64,000 nucleotides of DNA from Aplectana chamaeleonis (GCA_029168955.1 JAPDOI010000156.1:910501-974500), one strand, 5' to 3'. Counted from the stretch's first letter, positions 45,201 to 58,400 are shown. Notes: generated by a model from the letters alone, not told the origin. Program-made: numbers and translations.

Positions 45201-47785
45201 TTACAAATTGCATAAGCTTCGTACGTAAACGATCGAGACGTTCTTGCTAGGATTCGGTTCCTAATCATTGTTTATACACTTTCTTTGAGGGCATTAGCAA
45301 GTGACACAACTCTCTTAGGATTGAATATTCTTCTCGGTGACAGGTTACGCTACCTCAGAATGTCGTTGTATAGCTGTTGCACTCGGAGTTGGAATGGTTT
45401 CCTTGCTGGCAGAATGTGGGCGGCAGCCTATAAGTGTTACCCTGGAACACTTCTACCGTAACGAGTGACGATTCCGAAATCAAAAACTTTCACTGCCAGC
45501 GTCAAGTGGCAGTTATGGCGATTGATGAAAAGATTACGACGAGCCGCTGCCACATTGGAGCCTTCTCATTTACCTCACCTGTCACCGAGCAGTGAATGAA
45601 CCGGGGCGTTGACCCACGAATTTTTAGTACTCGTCAGCTTTCCAGTTCCCAGAGACAGGCTGCAAACATGACAAAAGGCGGTGATAACTCGTAGCTATAT
45701 CGCCGATACTACTACGCCTTTTCGACTTAATCACCGTGAGCGTTGAGCCTCGGGCAAGTTCCTTGAACAAGTGATAAGCCTCAGTTACGGCGAATGCAGG
45801 TGGCGACAAAGCGTAGCTATAAACACTTCTTCCTACAGTATGCCGAATCTGCGGATAAGCCAAGGTATTGAACCTGAAACCTTAAACGGCAAACGATAAG
45901 CCGCAACGTGACCGTACGATAATGAATGTCAGCAGCTGTAACTAAGACGGCTTGCTGGAACCACGTCGCATCGCCCCATCTTCTGTCCTTGTGTAAATTC
46001 AGCAGAAGAGAGGAGGCATTGAGCCACGAGCGACCTCCTACTACCTCTCATGAACCGCAGCTAGAACATAAAGAGGCGACACTCCGTGGCTGCGGTAACC
46101 TCTCCAGACGACGAACCAAATCGACGGATAACATGACGAGCAGAGTGTCGCAACACCTTTTACTGACAGCAACATGTCACAATTGTGACGACATGGCAAG
46201 GTTAACTGCAAACGGTAACTTGGACGACCTTCTGAAAGCACATAGCATCGCGGTTACACGCCATTCTCTTTTGACGCTATGCTAAGTAGTCAGCAAAGGG
46301 CTACAGCCTATGATTACCGTCATCTGAGAGCGGAAAGCCTCATTCATGTCGATATGGCAAAGGATGGCTGTAATATGTAGCTCAGGTGACGTGTCCTTAC
46401 CAGGGCACATCTCCCGCTTCACTTTAGATCAGACTCAATGGACAGATCAGACAAGACGTTCCACACAGTGCTTTACAGACTGGACGGTTTCCTGTTGCCA
46501 GCCATGAGCCGCAACTACGCCAAAAACTAGCGAAACCCTTACCTACGGCAGCTTGTCAAAGCGAATACGTAGTCTTTCTGTACTAGTATAATGCCAGGTG
46601 GACAGATCACCCACAGTGCTCAGCCTCATATAACCAACCAGCATCCAGCTCAAGCTATATTTAGACGACCAACCGAGGTGGCCAGACTGTGTAGAGCAAG
46701 AAACGTCCGAGGTTCCGTCCATGGCAAACGTCCTAACGTTAGGTGACGCATAGAGTTCGCATCTCTAACATTTGTTATTGATCTGACTCCTCAGCGATCA
46801 CTGAGCCGGTCTGTTGCTGACGGTGGAGGCATAGCGGCAGCAGCGGCTCTCACTAATATTATCAATACCATCGTTAACCACCTGCCGTCCTCGGACACGC
46901 TGCATGCGCCAGCCGTCGAGCGTCATGCGCCAGAGTTTCAGCGCTCGCGCAAGACGCTCCGGCGACTTGACGCTTTACTGCTGGTCGTGTGCTATGAAGG
47001 GAGCCTGAGGAACATCATTGCAGCGGTAGATGCAGTGGGCCGTTCGAAATAGAGACGAGCTACCAGGAAAGCTCACTGCGCCAACGCTGGACTGAAGCTA
47101 AAAAAAAGAAGTACAGGATGAGCTAAAATTTCGACAAAGGCTGGCGATAACTCGGTAGCCTGCTTCGGCAACGAGCTGAACCAGCAAACCAGACGAAATT
47201 GAAGCCTCGGACAACCATCTACTGCCAGCGATAAGCCGCAGCTATTGCAGTATGACAAACGCTTGCTGTGATCCGTAGACACAAGGGATTGCAGAAGCTA
47301 CGGCACACCTCTCGCCTCGTACAAGAGCTTATTGGTCGGATCGACGAGGCGTTCAGCCCCGCAATGAGTCGGCATATCACAGAATTGTGAAGCTCCGCGG
47401 TTTCCTCTCCAATTTCGGTGAGAACATTGAGCGTCTTCGGAGAGGTAGTTTGAAGATGGTCTTCTTCCAAATTCACCACATTTTTTTCGCAGCTTCAAAA
47501 CCAAGACAACAAGAAAACTTACCGCACCAGTCTGCTTATCGGTGACCATTTTCACAGTAGATGGTGTATGACCAAGTTTCTAGAAATGGAAAAGTTAGCA
47601 TTCATAAACTGATGCAGTCCAGAGAATGAAAACAATACATCGAAGGCCTCCGAAATGAACTGCGCATCCCACTGCGGCTGCAGATCACCCATCCATAACG
47701 TGCGTAACGAATCGAGCGTGCTATGACGCTGATACCGCATATCCGAACTCCCTTCATCGTAGTCCATTGCATGTGAGTCGTCCAT
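39215..47785 (-). CDS. TRNAU1AP: SECp43/TRNAU1AP-like two-RRM RNA-binding protein (gene D)
   Basis: Exons in coding order (complement): 47785-47639, 47579-47523, 40277-40138, 40075-39889, 39827-39717, 39644-39503, 39437-39353, 39290-39215. They total 945 nt in one frame (314 aa; human SECp43 is about 287). RRM1 has RNP2 TLWMGDL (29-35) and RNP1-like FAYCFIEF (70-77). RRM2 has RNP2 FNLFANNI (119-126) and RNP1 RCLGFIRF (160-167), with the family-typical YRSCRGAKV. Residues 225-258 are Gln/Tyr/Pro-rich. The C-terminus, with TAEEANEELVANGDAWW, aligns in style with the acidic end of SECp43. In animals SECp43 binds the selenocysteine tRNA complex in selenoprotein synthesis; the role here is inferred from family. 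The exon 6 donor at 39502 is the least certain junction. Exon 4 uses an AAG acceptor. Intron 2 is 7.2 kb and full of repeats. Confidence 0.85.
41163..42413. repeat. Compound inverted repeat with tandem 143-bp units
   Basis: The left arm carries copies of ATGCCCTGAGGGCACATAGG at about 41181, 41314 and 41457, the last two in units of about 143 bp. The right arm carries the complementary CCTATGTGCCCTCAGGGCAT type at about 42102, 42250 (degenerate) and 42393. The centre holds two copies of a palindrome. It lies inside gene D intron 2 and looks like a foldback element that grew by unequal exchange. Confidence 0.8.
41752..41830. repeat. Twin perfect palindromes at the centre of the inverted repeat
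   Basis: TAGGTGTGATACAATC followed at once by its reverse complement occurs at 41754-41785 (extended to 41752-41787) and again at 41799-41830. Both have ATCGAT at the centre and are separated by 13 nt. Confidence 0.95.
43004..44551 (-). mobile_element. hAT-like MITE, second copy, split by a LINE
   Basis: This is an inverted relative of 17016-17813. The outer ends are TATACTTAGTATCTGAA and TTCGAATAACAAGTATT. The flanking octamers CTAGCCGC (42996-43003) and CTAGCGGC (44552-44559) differ at one base. Removing the LINE at 43446-44136 restores colinearity with the first copy. Confidence 0.7.
43446..44136 (-). mobile_element. CR1/L2-like LINE 3' fragment nested in the hAT-like element
   Basis: The minus strand encodes a C-terminal reverse transcriptase stretch (ALVRTFHIFKGMSTCDQD, then YIRPILETATAVFRPLKKR). 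In other frames it encodes the tail motif RKRNDVCMIFKILSG and SRTRGN. It ends in an AAATAAATAAATAA tail. AATT flanks both sides, and the interrupted host sequence matches 17389-17410 of the intact copy. It is 5'-truncated and frame-broken. Confidence 0.7.
44560..47522. other. Remainder of gene D intron 2, nothing recognised
   Basis: About 44570-44820 has an inverted relative near 16140-16210 (the CTGTTGGTCCAAAAAC and GTTGCTGGTACAAAAG regions). The rest holds short open frames without domains or splice logic. I see no gene. Confidence 0.4.
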
Positions 47786-47803
47786 TGAAGAGTTGGGCAC
47801 CTA
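47786..47803 (-). promoter_or_regulatory. Probable spliced-leader acceptor of gene D
   Basis: On the minus strand TTTAGCCTGTAG ends at 47801, followed by GTGCCCAACTCTTCA and the ATG at 47785. This gives a 15-nt leader. The GTG at 47800 is in frame, but ATG is the expected eukaryotic start. Confidence 0.5.
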
Positions 47804-49449
47804 CAGGCTAAATCTGAGCCGAAAATCTGCGACTAGCAATAGGAAATCAGAGCAAGAAATAGAATACCGAAAGTAGGCAATGGAATGAGGCCTTTTGAAG
47901 TCAAAATGTAGCAAAAAATTCAATAGTTTATCGTAGTCATTTCAGATGATACACAACGGGAATGTATAAATCACTCGCAAACCGCAGCATCCAACAGACG
48001 AGATCGCGGCGATAGTGGCACTTCGTTGAGTTGCTAGCACCCAGACACATTGCTGCGTCAGCGTAGCCTGAAAACTGGATAGAGTGATTTATAGTACATG
48101 TCCGAGTGCTCACTTCTGTTATGCAAAGATCTAAATTTTCGCTACGGTCGGAGGTTTTTTTTCAGCTACACTACGCCTAATATAATGCGCCCATGTAACT
48201 CAAACTTATCGTTATGTTACTCGCTGCGCCTAGCATTACCAGAGATCGCTCCAGAGAAAACCGGACTACCCTACAATAACGCGCCCTACGCATTCAAACT
48301 GATAGTGTTACTCGTTGAGCGAAAGACTGAAGGGAATATGAATGCCCAAGCCGATCCTGATCTCCTCTTCTTCTTCCTAGCGTCTGCCCCACGAGTTGAC
48401 GGGGCCCGCTTGTTTGCACGTTGCTCGCAATTTGTTCCTGTCAGCGGTGTCCCTCATAGTGAGTTGCGCTTCAGCCGTGTCCGTTGTCACTCGATCAAGC
48501 CATTGGGTTTTCGGTCTTCCGCGAGGTCTAGTCCCTGCAACTTCCACCTTGAGCGCGGTTTTAGCTACTGAGTCTTCGTCCTTCCTTTAAACATGGCCAG
48601 GGCGGTATTCTTTCATCTTCGCAGTAATGGGGGCCACTCCAAAGGTGGACCGCACCACGGCATTCGTTAACCTGTCTTTCAAGGTCCCATTGACCACCTG
48701 AGCATCCGCATCTCCATCACATTCAGAGATCGCTCAACAGTCTTTGTGGCCGGCCAGCATTCGGTGGCGTAAAGGGCGACTGGCCTGACTACCGCTCTGT
48801 AGATCTTGGACTTGAGGCGTATTGGTATCTTCCTGTCAGACATTACGCCAGTTGTCGCTCTCCACTTCGTCCACGCTGCATTGACGCGCCAATGACCGAT
48901 CCTAATCTCTGAAAGTCGTAAACCGAAACGTTACGGTATGGATACGGTGGTCATCAAGGTAATCACGCCCTTAAGTCTATCTGAGGACCGCAAAATAACT
49001 CAAAGACTTTCTGTTCTGTTCTGCGGCTTTCTAACAGAGCTTCACTGCAGGACAAATAGAAAGGACTGGGCAGCAGTAGAATGCTTTTCCGCGTCGCAAA
49101 ACGAGGAAGGCAATTGGTAATGAAGAACTCCATTTGATTCCAGGATTGATTGCTAAACCAGCTCGAATGGCCACTTTTTCCGGGAGAACTTGGCGAAAAC
49201 AACCGTTTCCCATATCATAAGGAGATAACAGCGCCCATGTAGTTGGAGGTTCATTTTCTACAGTGTAGTCGCAAGCTAAGTGGGTTCACACTTCGCCACC
49301 GATTCCAGAATCGTTACCTTGCTGAACTTGGAATATACGATCCCGAACCCATGGATTTGGGTTTCCACTGTATCCTCACTTCAGCGCAAAACCGAAACTA
49401 CAAACCCCTGGGTTCGCAGCATTGATTCATGTCGATGACGAACCCCACC
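47804..49449. other. Divergent intergenic region between genes D and B
   Basis: About 1.7 kb separates the two start codons. It contains the RTE fragment at 48365-48905 and otherwise unassigned sequence. Any promoters for B and D must lie here, but I see no recognisable core element. Confidence 0.5.
48365..48905 (-). mobile_element. RTE-like LINE 3' fragment
   Basis: The minus strand is closely related to the 3' half of the element at 54100-55520, sharing ACTCACTATGAGGGACACCG and ATGCTGGCC blocks. It ends in a GAAGAAGAAG tail. It shows ORF2 C-terminal text such as AQLTMRDTADRNKLRATCKQ with frameshifts. Confidence 0.7.
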
Positions 49450-49475
49450 TTTCAGGTAATTATACAGCCGACAAT
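49450..49475 (+). promoter_or_regulatory. Probable spliced-leader acceptor of gene B
   Basis: CCCACCTTTCAG ends at 49455, exactly 20 nt before the ATG at 49476. It is the same spacing as gene A and matches the nematode TTTCAG consensus. Confidence 0.6.
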
Positions 49476-52400
49476 ATGATTGAAATCCTTGTGCTACTTG
49501 TATCCATATCCCTTCTGCCATATTTCTGTGGCAAAAAGAAGAAATCGCCAACCGCCGGTGCGATGGTGAGCTTCACTTGGTTAGAACAGTTGCGGGGTGC
49601 ATTTAAGAAGAGCTCGGTGCAAAACTAGTGGGGGTGACCGCTTGGTGGGTCGCATCAAACAGTTCTGTGTGTTTGCTGAAGACTAAACCATTGAAAAAAA
49701 CAAGACGGCTCTTGTGGAATGAACACTTCTAATGAAATTTCGCTAGTGGGTCGTCTATTCCGATAGAGTACCGATACCGCTTTCAGAAATCGAAGACTTT
49801 CCATGAAGTGTTTATGAACTCAATAACTGATAACGCTATCAGGCATATGATATCAGCACGAAGTTTCGTAGTTTCATTTCTATAGGTGAATCATTTAATT
49901 TTCTCGAGTCCCCCCCCCGACTGGTTTTGCACCAAAGGTATGACTTAGGCATACAGATTTTTTTGGTTTTTTTTTGCATTTGTAAACTTCAAAACTGAGG
50001 GATAAATACAATTTTGAGGCAAATAAAACCCCAGCTAAGGCACCAGACCAATCAAAGGCTTCCGCCAGCGCCGAAGAAAAGAAGGAATCCAAAGTGAGTT
50101 TAAGGGGCCTGCTAGAAGTCAATACTAGAAAATATCGATACTATCCAACTACATATATTCAACAGAAATTTGAGAACACAGAAAGGTAGAAGTTAATTTT
50201 TCATAGGATGACAGCAAGGACTCGAAAGACAGCAAGGAGCCCAAAAAGGAGAGCGAGGAGAAGAAGAAAGATGAGGTGGAATCACCGATTTTATGTTGAA
50301 CTCCATCGGTTTCAGGCTCAGAACTGTCGATTATTCGCTGAAATTTAGCTACTGAAATTTAGCTAATCAGAATTGAGTATAGAAGACTTGAAACAAAACC
50401 AGAGTTTCTAGAGAAATTTTTGTCAAGTCTGGGTTTAGCACAAGAGAAATTGATATTCCCTAAATTGGTTTATTTAGAATAGTTTGTCGATTTCGAATCG
50501 AAAATCATGACCTTATTACTATTATTACTATTATCAGCCTGAGTTGGGCTAGAACTCACATTTTTAAGGCTAACTTTCCTCGCTTTAACGTAGGAACTAT
50601 CGTCCAAGTGCGAATCTCGATGAATCTTGGCATAATATACTGATAGTTGACCTTTAATCTCTTCCAGCAACGATCAAAATGGTTACAGATTTCTTCATCC
50701 CACTGAAGTGTCAGCGAGTTTCGCCGTCTTCAGAGCCTGAGAAAACCGAAATCATGTCTGAAAACTGCTCTCATCAAAGCCCATTTCATCCTACAGGTTG
50801 ACATTTACAGTGAGTAAACGACATGATGCCATGATAAACACCAATCTTTAAGAGCCGCTGATTGGCCCAACAGCCTCAGATGGATCTTGTGACGGCGACT
50901 GACTAGTAAGGATCCTCGGGACCACTTACACACAGGTCCTGCCCACAGATCGACCCATAGGTCAGAATGCACATAGGTCGGCGTAAGGCGCCAGCTTCTG
51001 GACCACCGCCCAACATTCGCCTTTCCTGATAAAATTTGATGTTTCGGTGGTGATCCAAAATGCTTCGAGAGTTCTGCGCGCTGAGATGTCACACTCACGG
51101 GCTGGGATCGTGGCCTCCACCGAGAAACATATGTTACATCTCAGCGCACAGAACTTTCAAAGCATTTTGGATGACAACGAAAACACCAAAAATTAATATA
51201 AAAGACGAATGTGTTGCATGACCCAGGAGCTGGCGCCCTACGCTGACCTATAGCATTCTGACCAATGAGTCGATCTGTGGGTGGGCCCTGTGTGTAGGTA
51301 GTCCCGAGGGTTCTTAAAAGTCAGCCGCCCTCACATGTTCCATCTAAGGCTATTGGTCCGATCGGTCCCTCCGTAAAATTGATATTTACCGAGGCATTAT
51401 GTCGTTTACTCTTTTATGGATCAATGTTTACCTGTAGGATCAAATAGGGTTTGATGGGGTGGTTTGCAGACATAATTTCGGTTTTTTCGGGCTCTGAAGA
51501 CCGCGAAACAAGCCGAAACTTCAGCTGGATAATGAGGTCTGTTACAATCTTGTCAGGATTATTGCTTTGTATTAGAACTGCACTTAATAGACTTACAGGG
51601 GGAAAGTAAGGAAAGCAAGGACCAGAAGATCAAGACGGAAAGGACGATGGCCAGCAAGTCTGAGGAGGTGAGCTCATAAAAAATTGGATTGCCTCGCCTT
51701 CGAGGTGTCCAAAAGACACAAATTATTTCAGGAGAAGGACAAGAAAGAGGAGAAGTCGAAGCCAGCGGAGGAGAAAAAAGAGGGCGGTGGTTCAAAAGAA
51801 AAGCCTAAAGAAGAGGGTGAATTAAAGACCCGTTTTAAGCCACGACTGTTCCTGTTATAGGGTAAAATCAAATGTTTAGGAAAGAAAGAAGGGGAGAAAA
51901 AAGAGGGTGGTAGTAAAGAGGGCGCAAAGAAAGGCGGCAGTAAGGAGGACGCGAAGAAAGGCGGCAGCAAGCAGGAGGAACCGAAAAAAGAAGAGAAGAA
52001 AGATGAAGACAAGAAGGGAAGCAGTAAACTCTGTACGTGAAGATTTGTATGCTCAAACTACTATCAGGGTTCAGCAAACGCTAAAGAATCGTGCTTCTTT
52101 CGAATATTCGGTATATTCGAAAGTGGAGTTAACTAGAAAAATAATTTTTGGAATACTGGATTTATTCAAGAACTAAAATATATTCGATTATTCGAATAAT
52201 CGAGAAACTTCGGAAGTAATATTTAAGAATTACATTTTATAAAGCTAACCTCATCCGAGAATCCAAATTGTTCAGTTTTTCAGAAGTTCCATTTTGGAAA
52301 AAAATGATTTCGAAAATCAAAATATTCAACTTTCCGAATATTCGGACCATTTTAGAGATTATATTCAAATATTCGGCATCGGAATAGAATTGTAGAGATT

Positions 52401-55400
52401 AATAGTATATTATTAATAATTTTGACAGGTTTTGGAATTTAAGGGCGATCAAACTTTTCAGCTGGTGTAGTTCATATTGCTTTCGAATTAATGTAGAAAT
52501 CCGGAAGTCTCTGTCTAATTCGATCCGAGTAAGTGTTGAAAATTGTATCCACTCATTACAAAAAAAATTCAAGTTCTTAAACATTTTTCGAATGATACAG
52601 TATTACTTAAGCAAGTAGGTAAGGAAGTAATAGTATGTTATTCCAGAAATATCCAAATCATCTGTCACCGTCTTTTCCACTGATCCTGCAGAGCACAGTG
52701 CCCATCCCATGGTGAAATGGGACGGAACTCACTTGCCGGCCGCCTGATTCCCTAGGCTACTCGAACTCGTGTTGGATCCTTCGCTGAAGTTTCATAAGAA
52801 CACTTGACAGAAGCAATCCACAGTAAAAACTAGACTCGACGTCTACGTGCTCTCGGTGGAACGTACTGGGGTGCAGTAAAGAAATTATCTTGACCACGTA
52901 CAATGCCATCATACATCCCGCCCTGGAGTATGCTGCACCAGTCTGGCAGCACATCGTGTCGAACACATCTTGGTCCAAGCTGCAGCGCATCAAAAATGGT
53001 GCACTGCGAACCGCAACAGGCTGTTCTAAAAGCTCTCCCGTAGAGCACTTACACGCCGGAGCTAGCATCCTGCCAGTTAAGCACCGCTACCAACTCCAGG
53101 CGCAACAAATGTTCACCAACATCATTAAGAGGCCAAATCATCCGTTGCGAAGAGTATTAGACCCCGTGAGAGAGAGAGAGAGAGAGAGAGGTATAAGAAA
53201 ACCGTTTGCTGATGCTCCCACGAAAATCAATATACAGAGATGGACCAACACACAAAAAGAACGCCTCCGTCTCTTACGTGCGGAGCATACCCAATTCGTC
53301 AAGGATCACTTGTGCAAGAACGCCGTAAACTCCATTCTGGGAGTCCTGCCGCCTGAGGTCAGCGAAACCGAGATGAAACTCGGTAGGCGTGCCAGGTGCA
53401 CCCTTGCCTCGTTGCGTTGTGGGCACTCCCCCATGCTTATGTCTTATTTACATAAGATCGATAGCTGCAGACCTGACGAGTGCCCAGATTGTGGTAATAA
53501 AAAGCATAAGACTGCGCACCTTTTCAACTGCCCGATGAGACCGACATCGTTAACGACAATATATCTTTTGACGAATCCTACGCTGGTGGCCCAGTTCCTC
53601 AATCTATGACAAGACCCTCCTTGTGGCAGAAGAAGAAGAAGAAATATCCAGAAAAAAAATTGAATATTTCCTTACAACTGGATTAAATCTTCTCATTTAT
53701 TCCGATCGAATACGTATTCCAGAGATTTTCAAATTTCTTCAGTTATTCGCTAACACTATGAACTATGCTAGCTGAAGAATAATTCTGCGCTTCCAAAACC
53801 TGTCAAAATTATTAATTAATTCCATGTGTCTCCCAAAGAGGATTTTCTATTTATACTCGGATGTAGAGTATTCGGATTGCTGAAAACTTAAGAAATGAAA
53901 AAATTCTTTTTTCAAAAAATCTATTCAAGAAGTAATTTCAAAGAAATGCCTACTTTTCGGAAGCCTAGTCCATGCGAGCAGTGAAATTATTCGGTTCGAT
54001 CCATAATTTTAAACAATCGATTTTTTGAATACTCGAAGAATTTCAGAGGTGATATCGGAATGGTCGGTTTTCCAAAAAACGTTCCCACTGTATTCATGTC
54101 TTCTTCTTCTTCATAGCGTCTGTCCCACGGATTCGCGGGGTCCGCTTGCTTGCATTTTGCTCGCCATTCGTTCCTGTCAGCGGTGTCCCTCATAGTGAGT
54201 TGCGCTTCAGTCATGTCCGTTTTCACTCGATCCAGTCATCGGGTTTTCGGTCTTACGCGAGGTCTAGTCCCTGCAACTTCCACATTGGAAGCGGTTTTAG
54301 CTAGTGAATCTTCGTCCCTCCTTTGAACATGGCCAAACTACCTGAGGCGGTACTCTTTCATCTTCGCAGTAATGGGGGCCACTCCAAAGGTGGAACGCAC
54401 CAGGTCATTCGTTAACCTATCTTTCAAGGTAACTCCCATTGACAACCTGAGCATCAACAGTCTTTGTGGCGGGCCAGCATTCTGTGGCGTAGAGGACGTT
54501 TGGCCTCACTACCGTCCTGTAGATTTTGAACTTGAGGCGCACTGGTATCTTCCTATCACACATTACGCCAGTTGTGGCTCCCCACTTCGTCAACACTGCA
54601 TTGACGCGCCCATGGGCATCCAGTAGCACGTCGCCGGCAGATTTGATCCTTGATCCGAGGTACTTGGAACTGTCCACCTTCTCAAGGTTGGTGCCATTAA
54701 TGCTGATGGATCCTTCCTTGCTTCTCGGTCTACACTCCATGTACTCGGTTTTGGCGACATTCAGACGTAGCCCATAGCGCTGCAGGCGATCATTCCATAG
54801 TTAGACTTCAAATTGCAGCTCCACTCGCGACTCTGCAGCTAGCATTACGTGGTCAGCGTACAGTATAGTCCATGGATGTGGTTTCTGCAGGTCTCGAGAA
54901 ATTGTATCCATGCATAGGATCTACAGCAGCGGCGACAAGGTCGATCCTCCGTGGTGCCCGACATGAAAGGGAAACGGGTCACTAGTTCCTGCTGAGCACC
55001 TTACAACACTGCTCGGATTCGCTTACAGCATCCTTACCCAGCGCACGTACTCCTCTGGCACTCCATGTGACTTCATCGACATGTATATAAGATCGTGAGA
55101 GACGCGATCGAAGGCTTCTTCCAGGTCGAGAAACGCGATATGAATGTTTCGGTTCTTCTTCCGGTGTTTCTCTATCAAGAACCTGACTGCATGCATGGCG
55201 TCGACGGTCTCACAGTCCTTGACAAACCCACATTGATTTGCCGTCATTGTCACGATATCCCCGAGTCGATTGTCCAGGATGTGCTCGAAGATCTCCATGG
55301 TGTGGCATAGCCACCGAATCGGCCTATACGAGGAGCATTTGGCAACATCTCCTTCACCCTTCCAGATCGGCAAGGTTACACTTTTTTGCCAGATGTCGCG

Positions 55401-58400
55401 ACGGTTGCCGTCCTCCACTCCGTGTCTGCTATCCATCCTGCAGCATCGGTCGTCACGGAGGGGGTCGGCCGCTAGTCCGACACAACTGAACCAGAGGACT
55501 TACGCGGCGCCCCTTGCTTAAGCCTGCCACGCGGATGAATATGTAGTATTTTACATTGTCTCACATGGGATAGGCCCTACAGCCTCTGACCACGCCCTCA
55601 ACGATACGACGCCACACTAGCACACAGAACGACAGTTTCACCATCGTATATCAGATCACACTTCCCGCTATACTCGCGGTTATGATGCAATAGTCAATAA
55701 ATACAGTGTTTACGCAATACCATACTTTCATACAGAACAAGACACTCTTTGCTGGAACTTCTTTACGTGACCTGAAATAAACATTATACACGCAGTCGAC
55801 CCCACTACTCCCGTGGGACGCAGATCTCGCCCAGTTAGCTACGAGGTGGGTGTGGAGCCAACAACGACCCCCGTTCATAGCGAGGCATGCGAGCCGACGT
55901 GTGTCAGGCACTCGCAGAGGCCAAGCCAGAGGAAACGGGGTTTACCTGAGATGTTTGGAGTTGTAGTCGTCGGCAGGAGTCGTTGTCGTTGACGCAGCTG
56001 GAGCTCTTCTTCTTGCGACCTCGCACGTCCACTCGACCATCAGGCGTTGACAGGAGCAGGAACTGCAGGCAGGTCGCCACTGCATTGGAGAACCATCGGG
56101 CAGGAGAAGTCGAGAGCAGCCGCCGCACACCGTCGTCGCACGCACACCAGAATGAGGATGCCCGGCGCAATCGATAGGCGGGGCGCCGAGTTGTTTACGA
56201 TTATCGGCATACGGTAGGAGTCGTGGCGGGACCAGGCGTGGAGACGCCAGGCGCGGCCTTTAAGGAATTAAGTCGTACGGAAGTCACGACACCAGATATT
56301 CGGGGTTCTGCCTTCAGCGATGATCCGATTAAACTGCTTGGCAAGTCATTCAAAACCATGATCACCTAACAACTTCCGTACCTCAGCACCTTCCACTGTA
56401 TTCTTGTATTACTTGAAAATACTGGAAAATATGATTTGATATTTGAACATACAATAAATCTTAAAATCTCTACTTCAATATTTCGACTAAATTATTGGAG
56501 AAAATAAGCAACGATTGGGATAATTGTATATTTCAAACAACATTATTACAACTTCCATAGTAATTCACTTTTCAAGAGAAGCGCTGATGAAAATTCGATT
56601 TTTTTCCTTTCTAAAGATCTGATCAATTCCTATTTGTTAAGAAGACTTTCGATATTTTCTAGAGTAGAATAATATTTGAAATTTACCTTCTACTCTATTC
56701 GAACAAGCAATGGAAATTTTATCCGAATTTTCGACAGATTTCCAACAATACACAGCAAAAATTTAAAAAATATAATGGATGAATATTTGAACACCATAGC
56801 CTAAAATTGACAGACTATTTTGAAAATCAAATAATTTAAATTCCCGAACGAACCGAATCTTCGAAAAAACTAAGTAATTTGAAATCCCAAATTAGTTGAA
56901 TGGTCGAAAATTGACTTTCGAAAACCACTTGAAAGAGCCAACCACGCAAAAAAAACGAAAATGAAGATTTCTAAAAGAAAAGCAGAAAGTATTCCAATTA
57001 TCATGCTTTTTTTGAAAATTCGATGAAGTCGAAAATTCGAAAAATCGCTTTTTGAACATAAATTTCACTTCGGAGATGATTTAATTTGATTTTTTATGAA
57101 TGTGACCATTTTAGTGTTGTCTAAAATTCGAATACTGAGCGAACGATTTTTTTCAAAAAGTGAAACAAAGTATTACAAAAAAAAACTCGGATCCAACACA
57201 AAAACATTCACATGACGAATCTAAAGATCGCATTTCGAAACCAAATCCATTCGAATGAGAAAAAAACGATAAAAATTTCCGTCAATACGATGAAATTATT
57301 GTTTTTAGTGAAGCTCGAAGCCGATAAAGGACGTAAGACATTTGATTTTTCCCATTTTTCCTTCAAACAGAACTATAAAAATTGATCTGCAATTTTTTTC
57401 AGCAAAAGCAGTGAAAGTCAGTAGGACCACATTTGAATGGGACGAGAAGGGTGGTCAACAGGTTTGACTTTTTCAAATTTTTGTGTTGAAAAACAGTATT
57501 TTCCAATTGAAAAACACTTTTTACAGACTTTGACAGTAACAAATACATCAGACGTAAAACAGGGCATGAAGATAAAGTCTTCCGACAACAAAATTTTCAA
57601 GTCCGCTTCTTTAGTTTACTAATTTGTGATCTACAAGCCCCATATGGAAGCCACGCATTCCAGAGTGCACCCAGTCTATTCCGTTGTGGAACCAGGCAAG
57701 AGTGTAGACATCACTGTTCTTCGTCAAGCAGCTGCTGTAAAGTCCGATAAGATTGTTATTGTAACCACACCGGTAGGTTATTATGAAAAAACTTATCGTA
57801 AAAGAAAGCAGCTTCTGAGTCACCCTACAGCTGAGCGAAAAACGGCGACAACAAGCGACATCCAGCGACACAGATATCAGTGAACTGTAGCGGCGCGAAA
57901 TTGACATTAAGAATAGCTCATGAAAAAATCACAGTGAGTACAAGCAGGCGACACTAGTTGACATCGAGCGACAGCCCATCCCACGAAATTAGACGACGTC
58001 AGTCGATCGCGGGCGGCATTTGGTGACGTCGCGCGAAAGTAGGCGACGAAGCGATCCATAAGGAGGATATTGAATGTAGTAGAGCATATGCGATTAAAAA
58101 TAGAGGGGGCAAGCAGACCGAGTTTGACTTCCACCCAGTCAGCAATAGCGCGCAAATTTGGGTGACACCAGGCAATGAGAGTAACCGTGAGTGAAAACAA
58201 GCAACACTAGGCGACATCGAGCGTCAGTGAGTGGATAGTTGGCGGCACCAGGCAACAATGGTCTCCACTATGTAAAGCTATAGCGGTAGAAATATTGGTC
58301 ACCATAACACAAGAAAAGAAGTAACAATGACTAGTAGCTGGCGACACTAGGCCAATTCGAGCGGCATCAGGCGATATGAGCGCTACATTGAGAAGCCACA

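Noticed and set aside
55904..56177. Overlapping frames suggesting a coding 5' part of the RTE copy
   Set aside because: No endonuclease motif (such as SDHxL) could be found in any frame.
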